Shown: in pieces, positions 1 through 7,409 of the stretch
Position numbering within the stretch: the stretch's first letter is position 1
Layout of the letters: the number at the start of each line of letters is the position of its first letter
From: an uncultured Asticcacaulis sp.
GTDB lineage: Bacteria; Pseudomonadota; Alphaproteobacteria; Caulobacterales; Caulobacteraceae
Assembly (NCBI GenBank): GCA_946480125.1
Contig: CAMLIY010000111.1
Coordinates: forward strand, 1 to 9,268
DNA: 9,268 bases
Direction of reading: 5' to 3'
Made by a program: the position numbers and the translations under genes
Notes under the pieces: model-generated
What the model was told of the DNA's origin: nothing
Databases searched by the model: none
Seen by the model: only the letters and a program-made list of their open reading frames with translations

Positions 1-134
<134 letters not shown>

Positions 135-153
135 GCAGGGTCACGGACCCTGC
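135..153 (+). repeat. perfect stem-loop between kduI and kduD
   Basis: GCAGGGTC (135-142), loop ACG (143-145), GACCCTGC (146-153) form a perfect 8-bp GC-rich stem with a 3-base loop. It starts at the first base after the kduI stop codon. The following bases (ACCCATATATTTT) hold only a short T run, so this is not a classical strong intrinsic terminator. It could protect the 3' end of the kduI message, partly attenuate transcription into kduD, or be a dyad operator. The sequence does not decide between these. Confidence 0.6.
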
Positions 154-184
154 ACCCATATATTTTCAGTGGATATAACACTTT

Positions 185-940
185 ATGAGCAAACTTTTCG
201 ATCTGACCGGCAAGGTGGCCATCGTCACCGGCGGCAATAAGGGCCTGGGTCAGGGCATTGCCCTGGCTTTGGCTGAAGCTGGTGCTGATATCGCCGTCGT
301 CTCCACGCGGACCGAAACCGAAACCGTAGAGGCGGTGAAGGCATTGGGACGCAAGGCCATCCACATCGCCGCCGATCTGACCTCGATTGCGCCGATTGAC
401 CCTATCGTCTCGACCACCCTGTCACAGCTTGGGGGCTTGCATATCCTTGTCAACAATGCCGGCATGATTCGCCGCGCCGACAGCGTCGATTTCACCGAGG
501 CCGACTGGGACGCGGTGATCGATCTCAACCTGAAGAGCGCCTTCTTCCTGGCGCAAGCCTGCGGCCGGCATATGATCGCACAAGGCTCGGGCAAGATCAT
601 CAATATCGCCTCGATGCTCAGCTTCCAGGGCGGCATCCGCGTGCCGTCCTACACCGCGTCGAAATCAGGCATTGCCGGTATCACCAAGCTGCTGGCCAAT
701 GAGTGGGCGGCCAAGGGCGTCAACATCAACGCCATCGCGCCGGGCTATATGGCCACCGACAACACCGCAGCCCTTCAGGCCGATGAAGCGCGCAACAAAT
801 CCATCCTGGAGCGTATTCCCGCCGGCCGCTGGGGCCACCCGTCCGACATGGCCGGCGCCGCTGTGTTCCTGGCCTCCAATGCTTCGGATTACGTCAATGG
901 CATCACCCTGCCCGTCGATGGCGGATGGCTGGCGAGGTAA
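185..940 (+). CDS. kduD: 2-deoxy-D-gluconate 3-dehydrogenase KduD (SDR family)
   Basis: A 251-residue classical short-chain dehydrogenase/reductase, close to the usual KduD length of about 253. The cofactor motif TGGNKGLG spans residues 15-22 and NNAG spans 90-93. The catalytic set is complete: Asn115, Ser143, Tyr156 and Lys160 (YTASK). The N-terminus (FDLTGKVAIVTG), NLKSAFFLAQA (115-125) and the VDGGWLAR ending are KduD-like. KduD reduces 2,5-diketo-3-deoxygluconate to 2-keto-3-deoxygluconate in the cytoplasm, feeding the KDG kinase/aldolase route. Its place directly after kduI supports this name over a general SDR. The ATG at 185 has only a weak ribosome site (GGA at 171-173, 11 bases upstream), but starting there gives the full Rossmann fold. 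The stop is 21 bases before the GH115 start, which suggests co-transcription. Confidence 0.88.
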   Translation: MSKLFDLTGKVAIVTGGNKGLGQGIALALAEAGADIAVVSTRTETETVEAVKALGRKAIHIAADLTSIAPIDPIVSTTLSQLGGLHILVNNAGMIRRADSVDFTEADWDAVIDLNLKSAFFLAQACGRHMIAQGSGKIINIASMLSFQGGIRVPSYTASKSGIAGITKLLANEWAAKGVNINAIAPGYMATDNTAALQADEARNKSILERIPAGRWGHPSDMAGAAVFLASNASDYVNGITLPVDGGWLAR

Positions 941-950
941 ATTTACAGCA

Positions 951-956
951 GGGAGA
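951..956 (+). promoter_or_regulatory. ribosome binding site of the GH115 gene
   Basis: GGGAGA lies 5 bases before the ATG at 962. It is the clearest Shine-Dalgarno sequence in the window, and it supports that start and translation from a shared kduD message. Confidence 0.6.
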
Positions 957-961
957 CGATC

Positions 962-3445
962 ATGCCCCGGAGACGTTACATCCTGTCGTCGCTGGCCGCT
1001 ATGGCCGTTTCCCTGACTGCCGTTCCGGCCAATGCCCGCGAGGCCGTGCTGTTCGACGGCGCCCATATCGCCACCATTGTTCATGATACACCGAAACCGC
1101 TGGAACTGGCCGCCGGCCTTCTCCGCCATGACCTGACCGCACTTTCCGGCCAGACACCCCGTATCTCCACCCGCCTGTCGGATTGCGAGACAGTTTGCGT
1201 CGTCATCGGCCAATATGACTCAAAACTGGCGCGCACTGTAGCGAGCGAGGGCGGCGTTGATATGGCGAGCCTGAAAGATCAATGGGAACGCTATGGTCGC
1301 GTCCTTGTCCCGTCCGTCAGAAAACCGGGCGTCAGCTATTTACTGATCGCCGGTTCGGATACCCGCGGCGCCATTTACGGCGTGGTTGACCTGACGCGCG
1401 ACATGGGCATCTCGGCCTGGGAATGGTGGGCCGATGTCACCCCGCGCCACAAGGACCGCATCGCGGTATCGGGCGATCTGCTGGTCTCGAAATCCCCGTC
1501 CGTCCAGTATCGCGGTATCTTCCTCAATGACGAGGACTGGGCCTTGCAGCCCTGGGCGGCCAAGACCTACGAGCCGGAAACCGGCGATATCGGCCCCAAG
1601 ACCTATGCCCGAATCTTCGAACTGATGTGGCGGCTCAAGGCCAATACCCTGTGGCCGGCCATGCACGATTCCACCAAACCCTTCTACCAGATCAAGGGCA
1701 ACGCCGAGACGGCGCACGACTACGCCATTATCATGGGCACCTCGCACGCCGAACCGATGATGCGCAACAATGTCCGCGAGTGGGACGACAAGACACGCGG
1801 CGATTTCAACTACCTCACCAACCGCGCGCAGATGGTCGATTACTGGCGCCAACGCGTGGAACAGGTGAAAGGCTTCGAGAACATCTATTCCATCGGTTTG
1901 CGCGGCAAGCACGACTCGGCGATGGAAGGCGTCAGCACCCCGGAACAGGCGCGTGATGTCCTGACGGACGTGTTTCAGACCCAGCGCGACCTTCTGTCGA
2001 AGGCACAGGACAAGCCCGCCCAGCAGGTGCCGCAGGCCCTGACGCTCTATAAGGAGGTGCTCGACATCTACAAGACCGGCCTGAAGGTGCCGGACGACGT
2101 CACCCTGGTCTGGCCGGATGATAATTATGGCTATATCAGCCAGTTGCCGAACGCGCAGGAACGTGCCCGCAGCGGCGGTTCGGGCGTCTATTACCATATT
2201 TCCTACTGGGGCCGCCCGCATGACTATCTGTGGCTCGGCACCACCCAGCCGGCCCTGATCCGCGAGGAAATGCAGCGTGCCTATGAGACCGGCGCACGCA
2301 AGCTGTGGATCGTCAATGTCGGCGATATCAAACCGGCGGAATATCTGACGCAATATTTTCTTGACCTGGCATTTAACGGCGACTTCGACCAGACGCCCGC
2401 ACAACACTTGAACGGCTGGATGCGTACTCAGTTTGGCCCGGAAACGGCACCGGAAATCGCCGCGATCATGACGGAATACTACGCCCTGGCGTTTGAACGG
2501 CGACCGGAATTTATGGGCTTTGGCCAGAGTGAGCCGATTACGCCCAACCAGCCGACGCCCTATACCGCCTCCGGCGGCGACGAGGCGCAAAGACGGCTGG
2601 ACCGCTACGCCGACATCACCCGCCGCGCCGAAGCGGTTTACGCCGCCCTGCCCGCTGACCTCAAATCGGCCTTTTTCGAATTGGTCCTCTATCCGGTCCG
2701 TGCCTCAGCCAGCCTCAATGAACGCATCCTGAACCTGGACCTGGCCAGCCTCCATGCCCGCGAAGGCCGCGCCGATGCCAATACTTTGGTGACGGAGGCG
2801 AAGCAGGTCCATCAGTGCATTATCGACGATACCGCAGCCTATAACGCGCTGGAAAACGGCAAGTGGCGCGGCATGATGAATATGGCGCCGCGCCACTTGC
2901 CGGTTTTCGACGAGCCCGCCTGGCCGCAATGGACCTTTCCCGCCCATGCCACTGTCCGAAAAGAGGGAAAGACGAGTGCGATTATCTCCATCGCCGCCAC
3001 GCAATCGCCGGCAAATGCGGTATGGGAATTAATGCCCGGCCTCGGCAGCCGAGGCGCCAGCCTGCGCAGCCGGCTCGATTTCACGCCGGGCGCCACAGTA
3101 AAGCCGCTGATCTACCCGTTTAAAACCCCGGCCCAATCGGACGCCCGCCTCGATGTCATTGCCCTGCCCGTCCACCCGCTGACGGCTGCCAATGGCCTGC
3201 GCCTGGGTGTCCGCATTGATGATCAGCCGCTGCAAACGCTTGATTTCGAGACCTTTGGCCGCAGCGATGCCTGGAAGCAGAATGTGCTGACCAATACAGC
3301 GGTGATGAGCCTGGCTCTCCCGCTATTGCCCGCCGGCGTCCACAAGCTGGAAATATACGCCATGGATCCCGGCTTTATCCTGGACCGTATGGATATTGTC
3401 CCTGACGGCGCACCGAAATATTACGGCGCACCACCACAACAGTGA
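962..3445 (+). CDS. exported GH115 alpha-glucuronidase
   Basis: An 827-residue protein of glycoside hydrolase family 115, whose known members release glucuronic or 4-O-methyl-glucuronic acid from terminal and internal positions of glucuronoxylan. Residues 1-25 are a signal peptide (RRR, hydrophobic core, cleavage likely after ANA). The RRRYI start could be read by the Tat system. An N-terminal domain (about 26-170) precedes a TIM-barrel catalytic domain (about 175-520), a helical region, and a C-terminal beta domain (about 655-825). Family motifs seen are RGIFLNDEDW (184-193), KANTLWPAMH (226-235), HAEPMMRNN (262-270), GLRGKHDSAM (312-321), YKEVLDIY (363-370) and VWPDDNYGY (383-391). Arg314, Asp318, Glu365 and Asp386 fall at spacings that match the essential residues I recall for Bacteroides BtGH115A (Arg328, Asp332, Glu375, Asp396). 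This suggests an active enzyme. The site of action is probably the periplasm or cell surface. The 3' part contains a strong inverted repeat, listed separately. Confidence 0.9.
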   Translation: MPRRRYILSSLAAMAVSLTAVPANAREAVLFDGAHIATIVHDTPKPLELAAGLLRHDLTALSGQTPRISTRLSDCETVCVVIGQYDSKLARTVASEGGVDMASLKDQWERYGRVLVPSVRKPGVSYLLIAGSDTRGAIYGVVDLTRDMGISAWEWWADVTPRHKDRIAVSGDLLVSKSPSVQYRGIFLNDEDWALQPWAAKTYEPETGDIGPKTYARIFELMWRLKANTLWPAMHDSTKPFYQIKGNAETAHDYAIIMGTSHAEPMMRNNVREWDDKTRGDFNYLTNRAQMVDYWRQRVEQVKGFENIYSIGLRGKHDSAMEGVSTPEQARDVLTDVFQTQRDLLSKAQDKPAQQVPQALTLYKEVLDIYKTGLKVPDDVTLVWPDDNYGYISQLPNAQERARSGGSGVYYHISYWGRPHDYLWLGTTQPALIREEMQRAYETGARKLWIVNVGDIKPAEYLTQYFLDLAFNGDFDQTPAQHLNGWMRTQFGPETAPEIAAIMTEYYALAFERRPEFMGFGQSEPITPNQPTPYTASGGDEAQRRLDRYADITRRAEAVYAALPADLKSAFFELVLYPVRASASLNERILNLDLASLHAREGRADANTLVTEAKQVHQCIIDDTAAYNALENGKWRGMMNMAPRHLPVFDEPAWPQWTFPAHATVRKEGKTSAIISIAATQSPANAVWELMPGLGSRGASLRSRLDFTPGATVKPLIYPFKTPAQSDARLDVIALPVHPLTAANGLRLGVRIDDQPLQTLDFETFGRSDAWKQNVLTNTAVMSLALPLLPAGVHKLEIYAMDPGFILDRMDIVPDGAPKYYGAPPQQ
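2853..2907 (+). repeat. long inverted repeat inside the GH115 gene
   Basis: CGGCAAGTGGCGCGGC (2857-2872) is the exact reverse complement of GCCGCGCCACTTGCCG (2887-2902), a perfect 16-bp stem with a 14-base loop (2873-2886). With one bulged G at 2903, AAAA (2853-2856) pairs with TTTT (2904-2907) to extend it to 20 pairs. It lies in frame within codons for the conserved GKWRGMMNMAPRHLPVF segment (GH115 residues about 633-649). The U run on the 3' side gives it a terminator-like shape, but it sits about 540 bases before the stop codon. Confidence 0.7.
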
Positions 3446-3475
3446 TCGGACCTGATCAAATCTGATAACTTTTGC

Positions 3476-3503
3476 TTGCCAAAGGCGATATAGGCGCGAT
3501 ATT
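3476..3503 (+). promoter_or_regulatory. candidate promoter for the GH2 gene
   Basis: TTGCCA (3476-3481, one mismatch to TTGACA) and GATATT (3498-3503, four of six to TATAAT) are 16 bases apart in the 87-base gap between the GH115 and GH2 genes. Read against the Caulobacter housekeeping consensus as I remember it (TTGaCgS, 10-14 bases, GCtANAWC), TTGCCAA and GCGATATT are 13 bases apart and also fit fairly well. GCGATAT is repeated at 3485-3491 and 3496-3502, 11 bases apart. This is a by-eye match only. Confidence 0.35.
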
Positions 3504-3513
3504 GGTCAGACAA
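3502..3513. promoter_or_regulatory. possible GntR-type operator
   Basis: TTGGTCAGACAA is one base short of the dyad TTGGTCnGACCAA. Operators of the TTGGT/ACCAA type are used by GntR (FadR/UxuR-like) regulators, which often control uronate genes. It would lie at or just after the expected transcription start of the candidate promoter at 3476-3503, where a repressor could act. No regulator gene is in the window and no second copy of the motif was seen, so this is tentative. Confidence 0.25.
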
Positions 3514-3532
3514 CATTATCTCAGGGCCGGCC

Positions 3533-6500
3533 ATGTCAAAATTTCCCATACGCACTCTCGTCTCCTCTTCCGCCCTGATCCTCGGCCTTCTGGGTGCCCT
3601 GCCAGCGCAAGCCCATCGCGCCTCGACCTTTGAGACATCTCCGCGTCAGAGCTTTGACTTCAGCCAGGGCTGGTTGATGAAGGTCGGTGACGACGCGCAG
3701 GCTGCCGACACAGCATTCAAGGATGGCGGCTGGGAACCCGTCACCCTGCCGCATGCCTTTAACGAAACAGAGGCCTTCGCCCGCGACATTCACCAGTTGT
3801 CCGCCGGCATCACCTGGTATCGCAAGCACTTCAAGCTGCCGAAAGGCGCCACGGCCGATCATGTGGTGGTCGAGTTCGAAGGCGTGCGCCAGGCGGCCGA
3901 GGTTTGGGTCAATGGTGTCGAAATCGGCCTGAATGAAAACGGCGTCGGCGCGTTTGGTTTCGACATCGCCAAAGCGCTGAAACCGGGCGATAATGTCATC
4001 GCCGTCCGGGTCGATAACAACTGGAAATACAAGGAACGCGCCACCGGATCAGGTTATCAGTGGAACGATATGAATTTCTACGCCAATTACGGCGGTATCA
4101 ATAAGCCGGTGCACCTCCACCTGACCGGCGATATATACCAGACCCTGCCGCTGTATTCTTCGCTCGGCACCACAGGCGAATATGTCTGGGCAGATGATTT
4201 CGACATCGCCGGCAAGGCCGCCACGGTCCATGCTGAATCCCAGGTCAGGAACGACTCGGCGGCCGCCAAAACGATCAGTTACGAAGTCGAGGTGCGTGAT
4301 CTCGACGGCAAACCGGTGGCCTCCTTCACCGGCGACAGCGCCACACTTCAGCCCGGCGAGACCAAGACCCTTAGCGCCCGAAGTCGTCTGAGCAATCTTC
4401 ATTTCTGGAGCTGGGGCTACGGCTATCTCTATACCGTCACCACCGTCCTGAAGGACGAACACGGCAAGGTCATTGATGCCGTCGATACCAAAACCGGCTT
4501 CCGCAAGACCGAATTCGATCATGGTATGCTGACGCTCAACGACCGCGCCCTGCAACTGAAAGGTTATGCCCAGCGCACAACGGACGAATGGCCGGCGGTC
4601 GGCCTTTCGGTGCCGCCCTGGATCAGCGATTTCTCCAACGGTCTGGTCACCGGCAGCAATGGTAACCTGGTGCGCTGGATGCACGTCACCCAGTCAAAGC
4701 AGCAGGTCGAATCCGCCGATCGCCTCGGCCTGATCACCAATATGCCGGCGGGAGATTCTGAAGGCGATCCGAAAGACCGCCGCTTTGAGCAGCGCCTCGA
4801 ACTGATGCGCGACTCGATGATCTATAACCGTAACAATCCCTCCATCCTGTTTTATGAGAGCGGCAACAAAGGCATCAGCGAAGACCATATGAAGCGGATG
4901 AAGGCGATCTATGACCAGTATGATCCGCATGGCGGCCGGGTCATTGGTTCGCGCGAAATGCTCGATCCCGGCAGCGTGGCGCAATATGGCGGCGAAATGC
5001 TCTACATCAATAAAAGCGCCGGCAAACCACTATGGGCACACGAATATTCGCGCGATGAAGCCGCCCGCGCCTATCAGGATAATTTTACCCCGCCCTTCCA
5101 TATCGATGCGCCGGATTACAACCGCAATGTCGAATCCATGGCAGTCGAGGACGTCAAACGCTGGTGGGACTATTACCAGCAGCGCCCCGGTTCGGGTGAT
5201 CGCGTCAGCGCCGGCGGCGTCAAGATCGGCTTTACCGACTCGAATTCGCACTTCCGCGGCGATAATAATTACCGCCGCTCCGGCGTGATCGACGCCGTGC
5301 GCCTGCAAAAAGACCCGTGGTACGTTCATCAGGTGATGTGGGACGGCTGGGTCAATTCCGATGTGCCACGCACCTATATCATCGGTCACTGGACCTATAC
5401 CGCCGGTGTGGTCAAGCCGATCTATGTCGTATCCAACGGCGAAAGCGTCGAGCTGTTCCTCAATGGCAAGAGCCTCGGCAAGGGCGAACGCAGCAGCGGC
5501 TTCCTGTTCACCTTCAAGGACATCGCCTGGCAGCCCGGCGAACTCAAGGCCGTCTCGACCTATGCCGATGGCCGCACCTCGGAATACGTATTGAAAACGG
5601 CCGGCGCGCCCGCCGCCATCCGCCTGACGCCGCACACCGGCCCGCGCGGCCTGGTGGCCGATGGCGCCGACCTGATGCTGGTCGATGTCGAGGTGGTAGA
5701 TAAGGCCGGCCAGCGTGTACCGACCGCCTTTACTGATATCCACTTCAAACTCGACGGCGCTGCCATCTGGAAGGGCGGCATCGCCCAGATGGAAGGCCCC
5801 ACAGATCCGGCCAAGAAAACCTCGACCAATGGGGTGCTGGCCACCACCCTGCCGGTGGAACTGGGCGTCAACCGCGTGCTGATCCGCGCCACGACGAAAG
5901 CCGGCAAGGTGAACTTGAGCGCCACAGCGGACGGACTGACAAGCGCCTCAATCAATCTCGCCAGCAAGCCGGTCGCGGTCAAGGATGGGTTGTCACCGGT
6001 TTTCGCCGAGGATTACCAGCCCTCCGATTTGTCGCGTGGGCCAACGCCCGCCGGGCCGTCCTATACGCCGTTTCGTCGCACGATCGCTGTAAGCCACATC
6101 GTAGCCGGTTCAAATAGCGCCGATGCCGGCAAGAGCCATGACGATAACGAAACCACCGCCTGGTCGAGCGACGGTACGCCCGAAAACGCCTGGATCGAAT
6201 ATGATTTGGCCAAACCGCAAGCCGTTTCGCACTTGTCGCTGCGGCTAACGGGCTGGCGCCTGCGCTCCTATCCGATCCGCGTCACGCTGGATGACAAGGT
6301 GGTTTTTGAAGGCACGACGCCAAAATCGCTCGGCTATGTCGATCTTGATATGACCCCGGCCACCGGCTCGAAACTGCGGATCACGCTTACAGGGCCAACG
6401 AAAGACCTGGATGCCTTCGGCAATATCGTCGAACTGAAAAACAACAAGGAGGCCCAGAGCGTGGGGGCGGACACGGTGCCGACCGGCTGGCGCCTGAGCA

Positions 6501-6535
6501 TTGTCGAAGCCGATATCACAGGTCCGGTAAACTGA
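3533..6535 (+). CDS. exported GH2 beta-glycosidase with C-terminal discoidin-like domain
   Basis: A 1000-residue protein of glycoside hydrolase family 2. Residues 1-27 are a signal peptide (cleavage after AQA). The sugar-binding jelly roll is about 40-200 (GITWYRKHF, EVWVNG, YGGINKPVHLHL), the immunoglobulin-like domain about 225-325, and the TIM barrel about 330-610. A DUF4982-like beta domain follows at about 627-690 (VELFLNGKSLGKG), then another beta domain at about 695-810. An F5/8 type C (discoidin/CBM32-like) domain is at about 850-955 (TAWSSDGTPENAWIEYDL). The likely nucleophile is Glu504 in LWAHEYS. Where GH2 enzymes usually have WxxGNE, with Glu as acid/base, this protein has YESGNK (441-446), so the acid/base is uncertain. 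Members are often called beta-galactosidase, but the substrate cannot be read from sequence. AGGG at 3523-3526 is a fair ribosome site for the ATG at 3533. Beside GH115 and facing GH27, it probably acts on the same hemicellulose or arabinogalactan outside the cytoplasm. Confidence 0.85.
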   Translation: MSKFPIRTLVSSSALILGLLGALPAQAHRASTFETSPRQSFDFSQGWLMKVGDDAQAADTAFKDGGWEPVTLPHAFNETEAFARDIHQLSAGITWYRKHFKLPKGATADHVVVEFEGVRQAAEVWVNGVEIGLNENGVGAFGFDIAKALKPGDNVIAVRVDNNWKYKERATGSGYQWNDMNFYANYGGINKPVHLHLTGDIYQTLPLYSSLGTTGEYVWADDFDIAGKAATVHAESQVRNDSAAAKTISYEVEVRDLDGKPVASFTGDSATLQPGETKTLSARSRLSNLHFWSWGYGYLYTVTTVLKDEHGKVIDAVDTKTGFRKTEFDHGMLTLNDRALQLKGYAQRTTDEWPAVGLSVPPWISDFSNGLVTGSNGNLVRWMHVTQSKQQVESADRLGLITNMPAGDSEGDPKDRRFEQRLELMRDSMIYNRNNPSILFYESGNKGISEDHMKRMKAIYDQYDPHGGRVIGSREMLDPGSVAQYGGEMLYINKSAGKPLWAHEYSRDEAARAYQDNFTPPFHIDAPDYNRNVESMAVEDVKRWWDYYQQRPGSGDRVSAGGVKIGFTDSNSHFRGDNNYRRSGVIDAVRLQKDPWYVHQVMWDGWVNSDVPRTYIIGHWTYTAGVVKPIYVVSNGESVELFLNGKSLGKGERSSGFLFTFKDIAWQPGELKAVSTYADGRTSEYVLKTAGAPAAIRLTPHTGPRGLVADGADLMLVDVEVVDKAGQRVPTAFTDIHFKLDGAAIWKGGIAQMEGPTDPAKKTSTNGVLATTLPVELGVNRVLIRATTKAGKVNLSATADGLTSASINLASKPVAVKDGLSPVFAEDYQPSDLSRGPTPAGPSYTPFRRTIAVSHIVAGSNSADAGKSHDDNETTAWSSDGTPENAWIEYDLAKPQAVSHLSLRLTGWRLRSYPIRVTLDDKVVFEGTTPKSLGYVDLDMTPATGSKLRITLTGPTKDLDAFGNIVELKNNKEAQSVGADTVPTGWRLSIVEADITGPVN

Positions 6536-6558
6536 CGAAGACGGCGGTCAAGACATGC

Positions 6559-7341
6559 CTACTGCGTTTGACGCTGTGGCGTCTGGGTGAGGATCAAATC
6601 TACCAGGTCGCCCAGATCCGAGGCCGAAAACGGCTTGGATATTTGGGCATCGGCGCCGATCTTGCGCGTGGCGTTCAACGCGTCGGTTTCACTGACGCGA
6701 TTCTCCATGCCGGCCGACATCGAAATAATTTTCACGCTGGGCCAGGTCTGTTTGATCATGCGAATGCCCTTCAGGCCGCCCATGCCGGGCATGAACACAT
6801 CGCACAACACCAGATCGACATGGGCGATATCGATGTCCGAAAAGGCCTCTTCCATGGTGTTCGCTTCTGAAATGCGATAGCCTTTGAGTTCCAGCGCCTT
6901 GACGATGAATTTGCGTACCGTGCGGCTGTCATCAATGACCAGGACGTGTTTCGCCCGTCCCTTTTGCGTTGTCTGATCAAGCGATGACAGGATATTGGTG
7001 ATCAGGGTTTCGTTGAACGGTTTGCGCAGAATATAGTCCGCACCCGCTTTCCGGGCCAGGGTGAGCGTCGTATCTATGCCATGCTGGGTCGATCCCGCCG
7101 TCATCACCAGCACAGGCACATCCCGCGCCAGTTTACGAAACTGATCCAGGTGCAGCAAGGTATTGTATTGGGAGACAAATACATCCAGCAGCAGGGCCTG
7201 GACAGAAATCAGTTTCAGGGAATCGAGCGCCTCGCGTACGGTTTCGCAGTGAATGACGCTCCAGCCGGCCGCCGAGATCATTTTTTCAATGACTCGCGCC
7301 TGGGTCTGACTGTCTTCAAGCAAAAGGGCGGTGGGGCGCAT
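6559..7341 (-). CDS. stand-alone tandem receiver-domain protein (REC-REC response regulator)
   Basis: A 260-residue cytoplasmic protein made of two CheY-like receiver domains with no DNA-binding, GGDEF or other output domain. REC1 (about 4-120) has acidic Glu9/Asp10, phospho-acceptor Asp53 (LLLDV), Thr81 and Lys108 (RKPF), but lacks the usual MPxxxG after the aspartate. REC2 (about 131-253) has Asp137/Asp138, Asp181 followed by MPGMGG, switch residue Ser209 and Lys236 (SKPF), so both domains could be phosphorylated. The missing output domain suggests an adaptor or phosphotransfer role acting by protein contact. No histidine kinase is in the window. The start at 7341 is preceded by a purine-rich GAAGAAAG. 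It lies 68 bases after the cupin-like gene on the same strand and converges on the GH2 gene with 23 bases between stops. It may be unrelated to sugar use. Confidence 0.88.
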   Translation of the reverse strand: MRPTALLLEDSQTQARVIEKMISAAGWSVIHCETVREALDSLKLISVQALLLDVFVSQYNTLLHLDQFRKLARDVPVLVMTAGSTQHGIDTTLTLARKAGADYILRKPFNETLITNILSSLDQTTQKGRAKHVLVIDDSRTVRKFIVKALELKGYRISEANTMEEAFSDIDIAHVDLVLCDVFMPGMGGLKGIRMIKQTWPSVKIISMSAGMENRVSETDALNATRKIGADAQISKPFSASDLGDLVDLILTQTPQRQTQ

Positions 7342-7353
7342 GCGACTTTCTTC

Positions 7354-7371
7354 GGTTCGTTGGCGCGAACC
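7354..7371 (-). repeat. small stem-loop in the leader of the REC-REC gene
   Basis: GGTTCG (7354-7359) and CGAACC (7366-7371) form a 6-bp inverted repeat around a 6-base loop. It ends 12 bases before the start codon and sits next to the purine-rich ribosome site. If folded in mRNA it could affect initiation. It is short enough to be chance. Confidence 0.3.
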
Positions 7372-7409
7372 TAGCAGCCGCCCTTTGAGATTCCGTTACC
7401 AGAGGGAAT

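Noticed and set aside
1340..2590. A 416-codon open frame on the minus strand across the GH115 gene
   Set aside because: It lies antisense to a gene with strong family motifs and intact length. Its translation resembles no family I know and is rich in residues typical of antisense frames in GC-rich coding DNA.
3443..3458. TGATC...GATCA dyad overlapping the GH115 stop as a terminator or operator
   Set aside because: Only 5 AT-rich pairs with no following T run; too weak to call.
5030..5743. A 237-codon minus-strand open frame, with a similar one at 4049-4684, antisense to the GH2 gene
   Set aside because: Both are shadows of the GH2 reading frame with no recognisable domain or ribosome site.
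6536..6583. A bidirectional terminator between the convergent GH2 and REC-REC genes
   Set aside because: The 23-base gap has no stem. The nearby GACGC-TGTG-GCGTC dyad (6570-6583) has only 5 pairs, lies in the REC-REC coding end and has no T run.
7390..7409. Inverted repeat ATTCC/GGAAT with a 10-base loop after the cupin-like gene
   Set aside because: Five-base arms with a long loop are expected by chance, and there is no T tract to make it a terminator.
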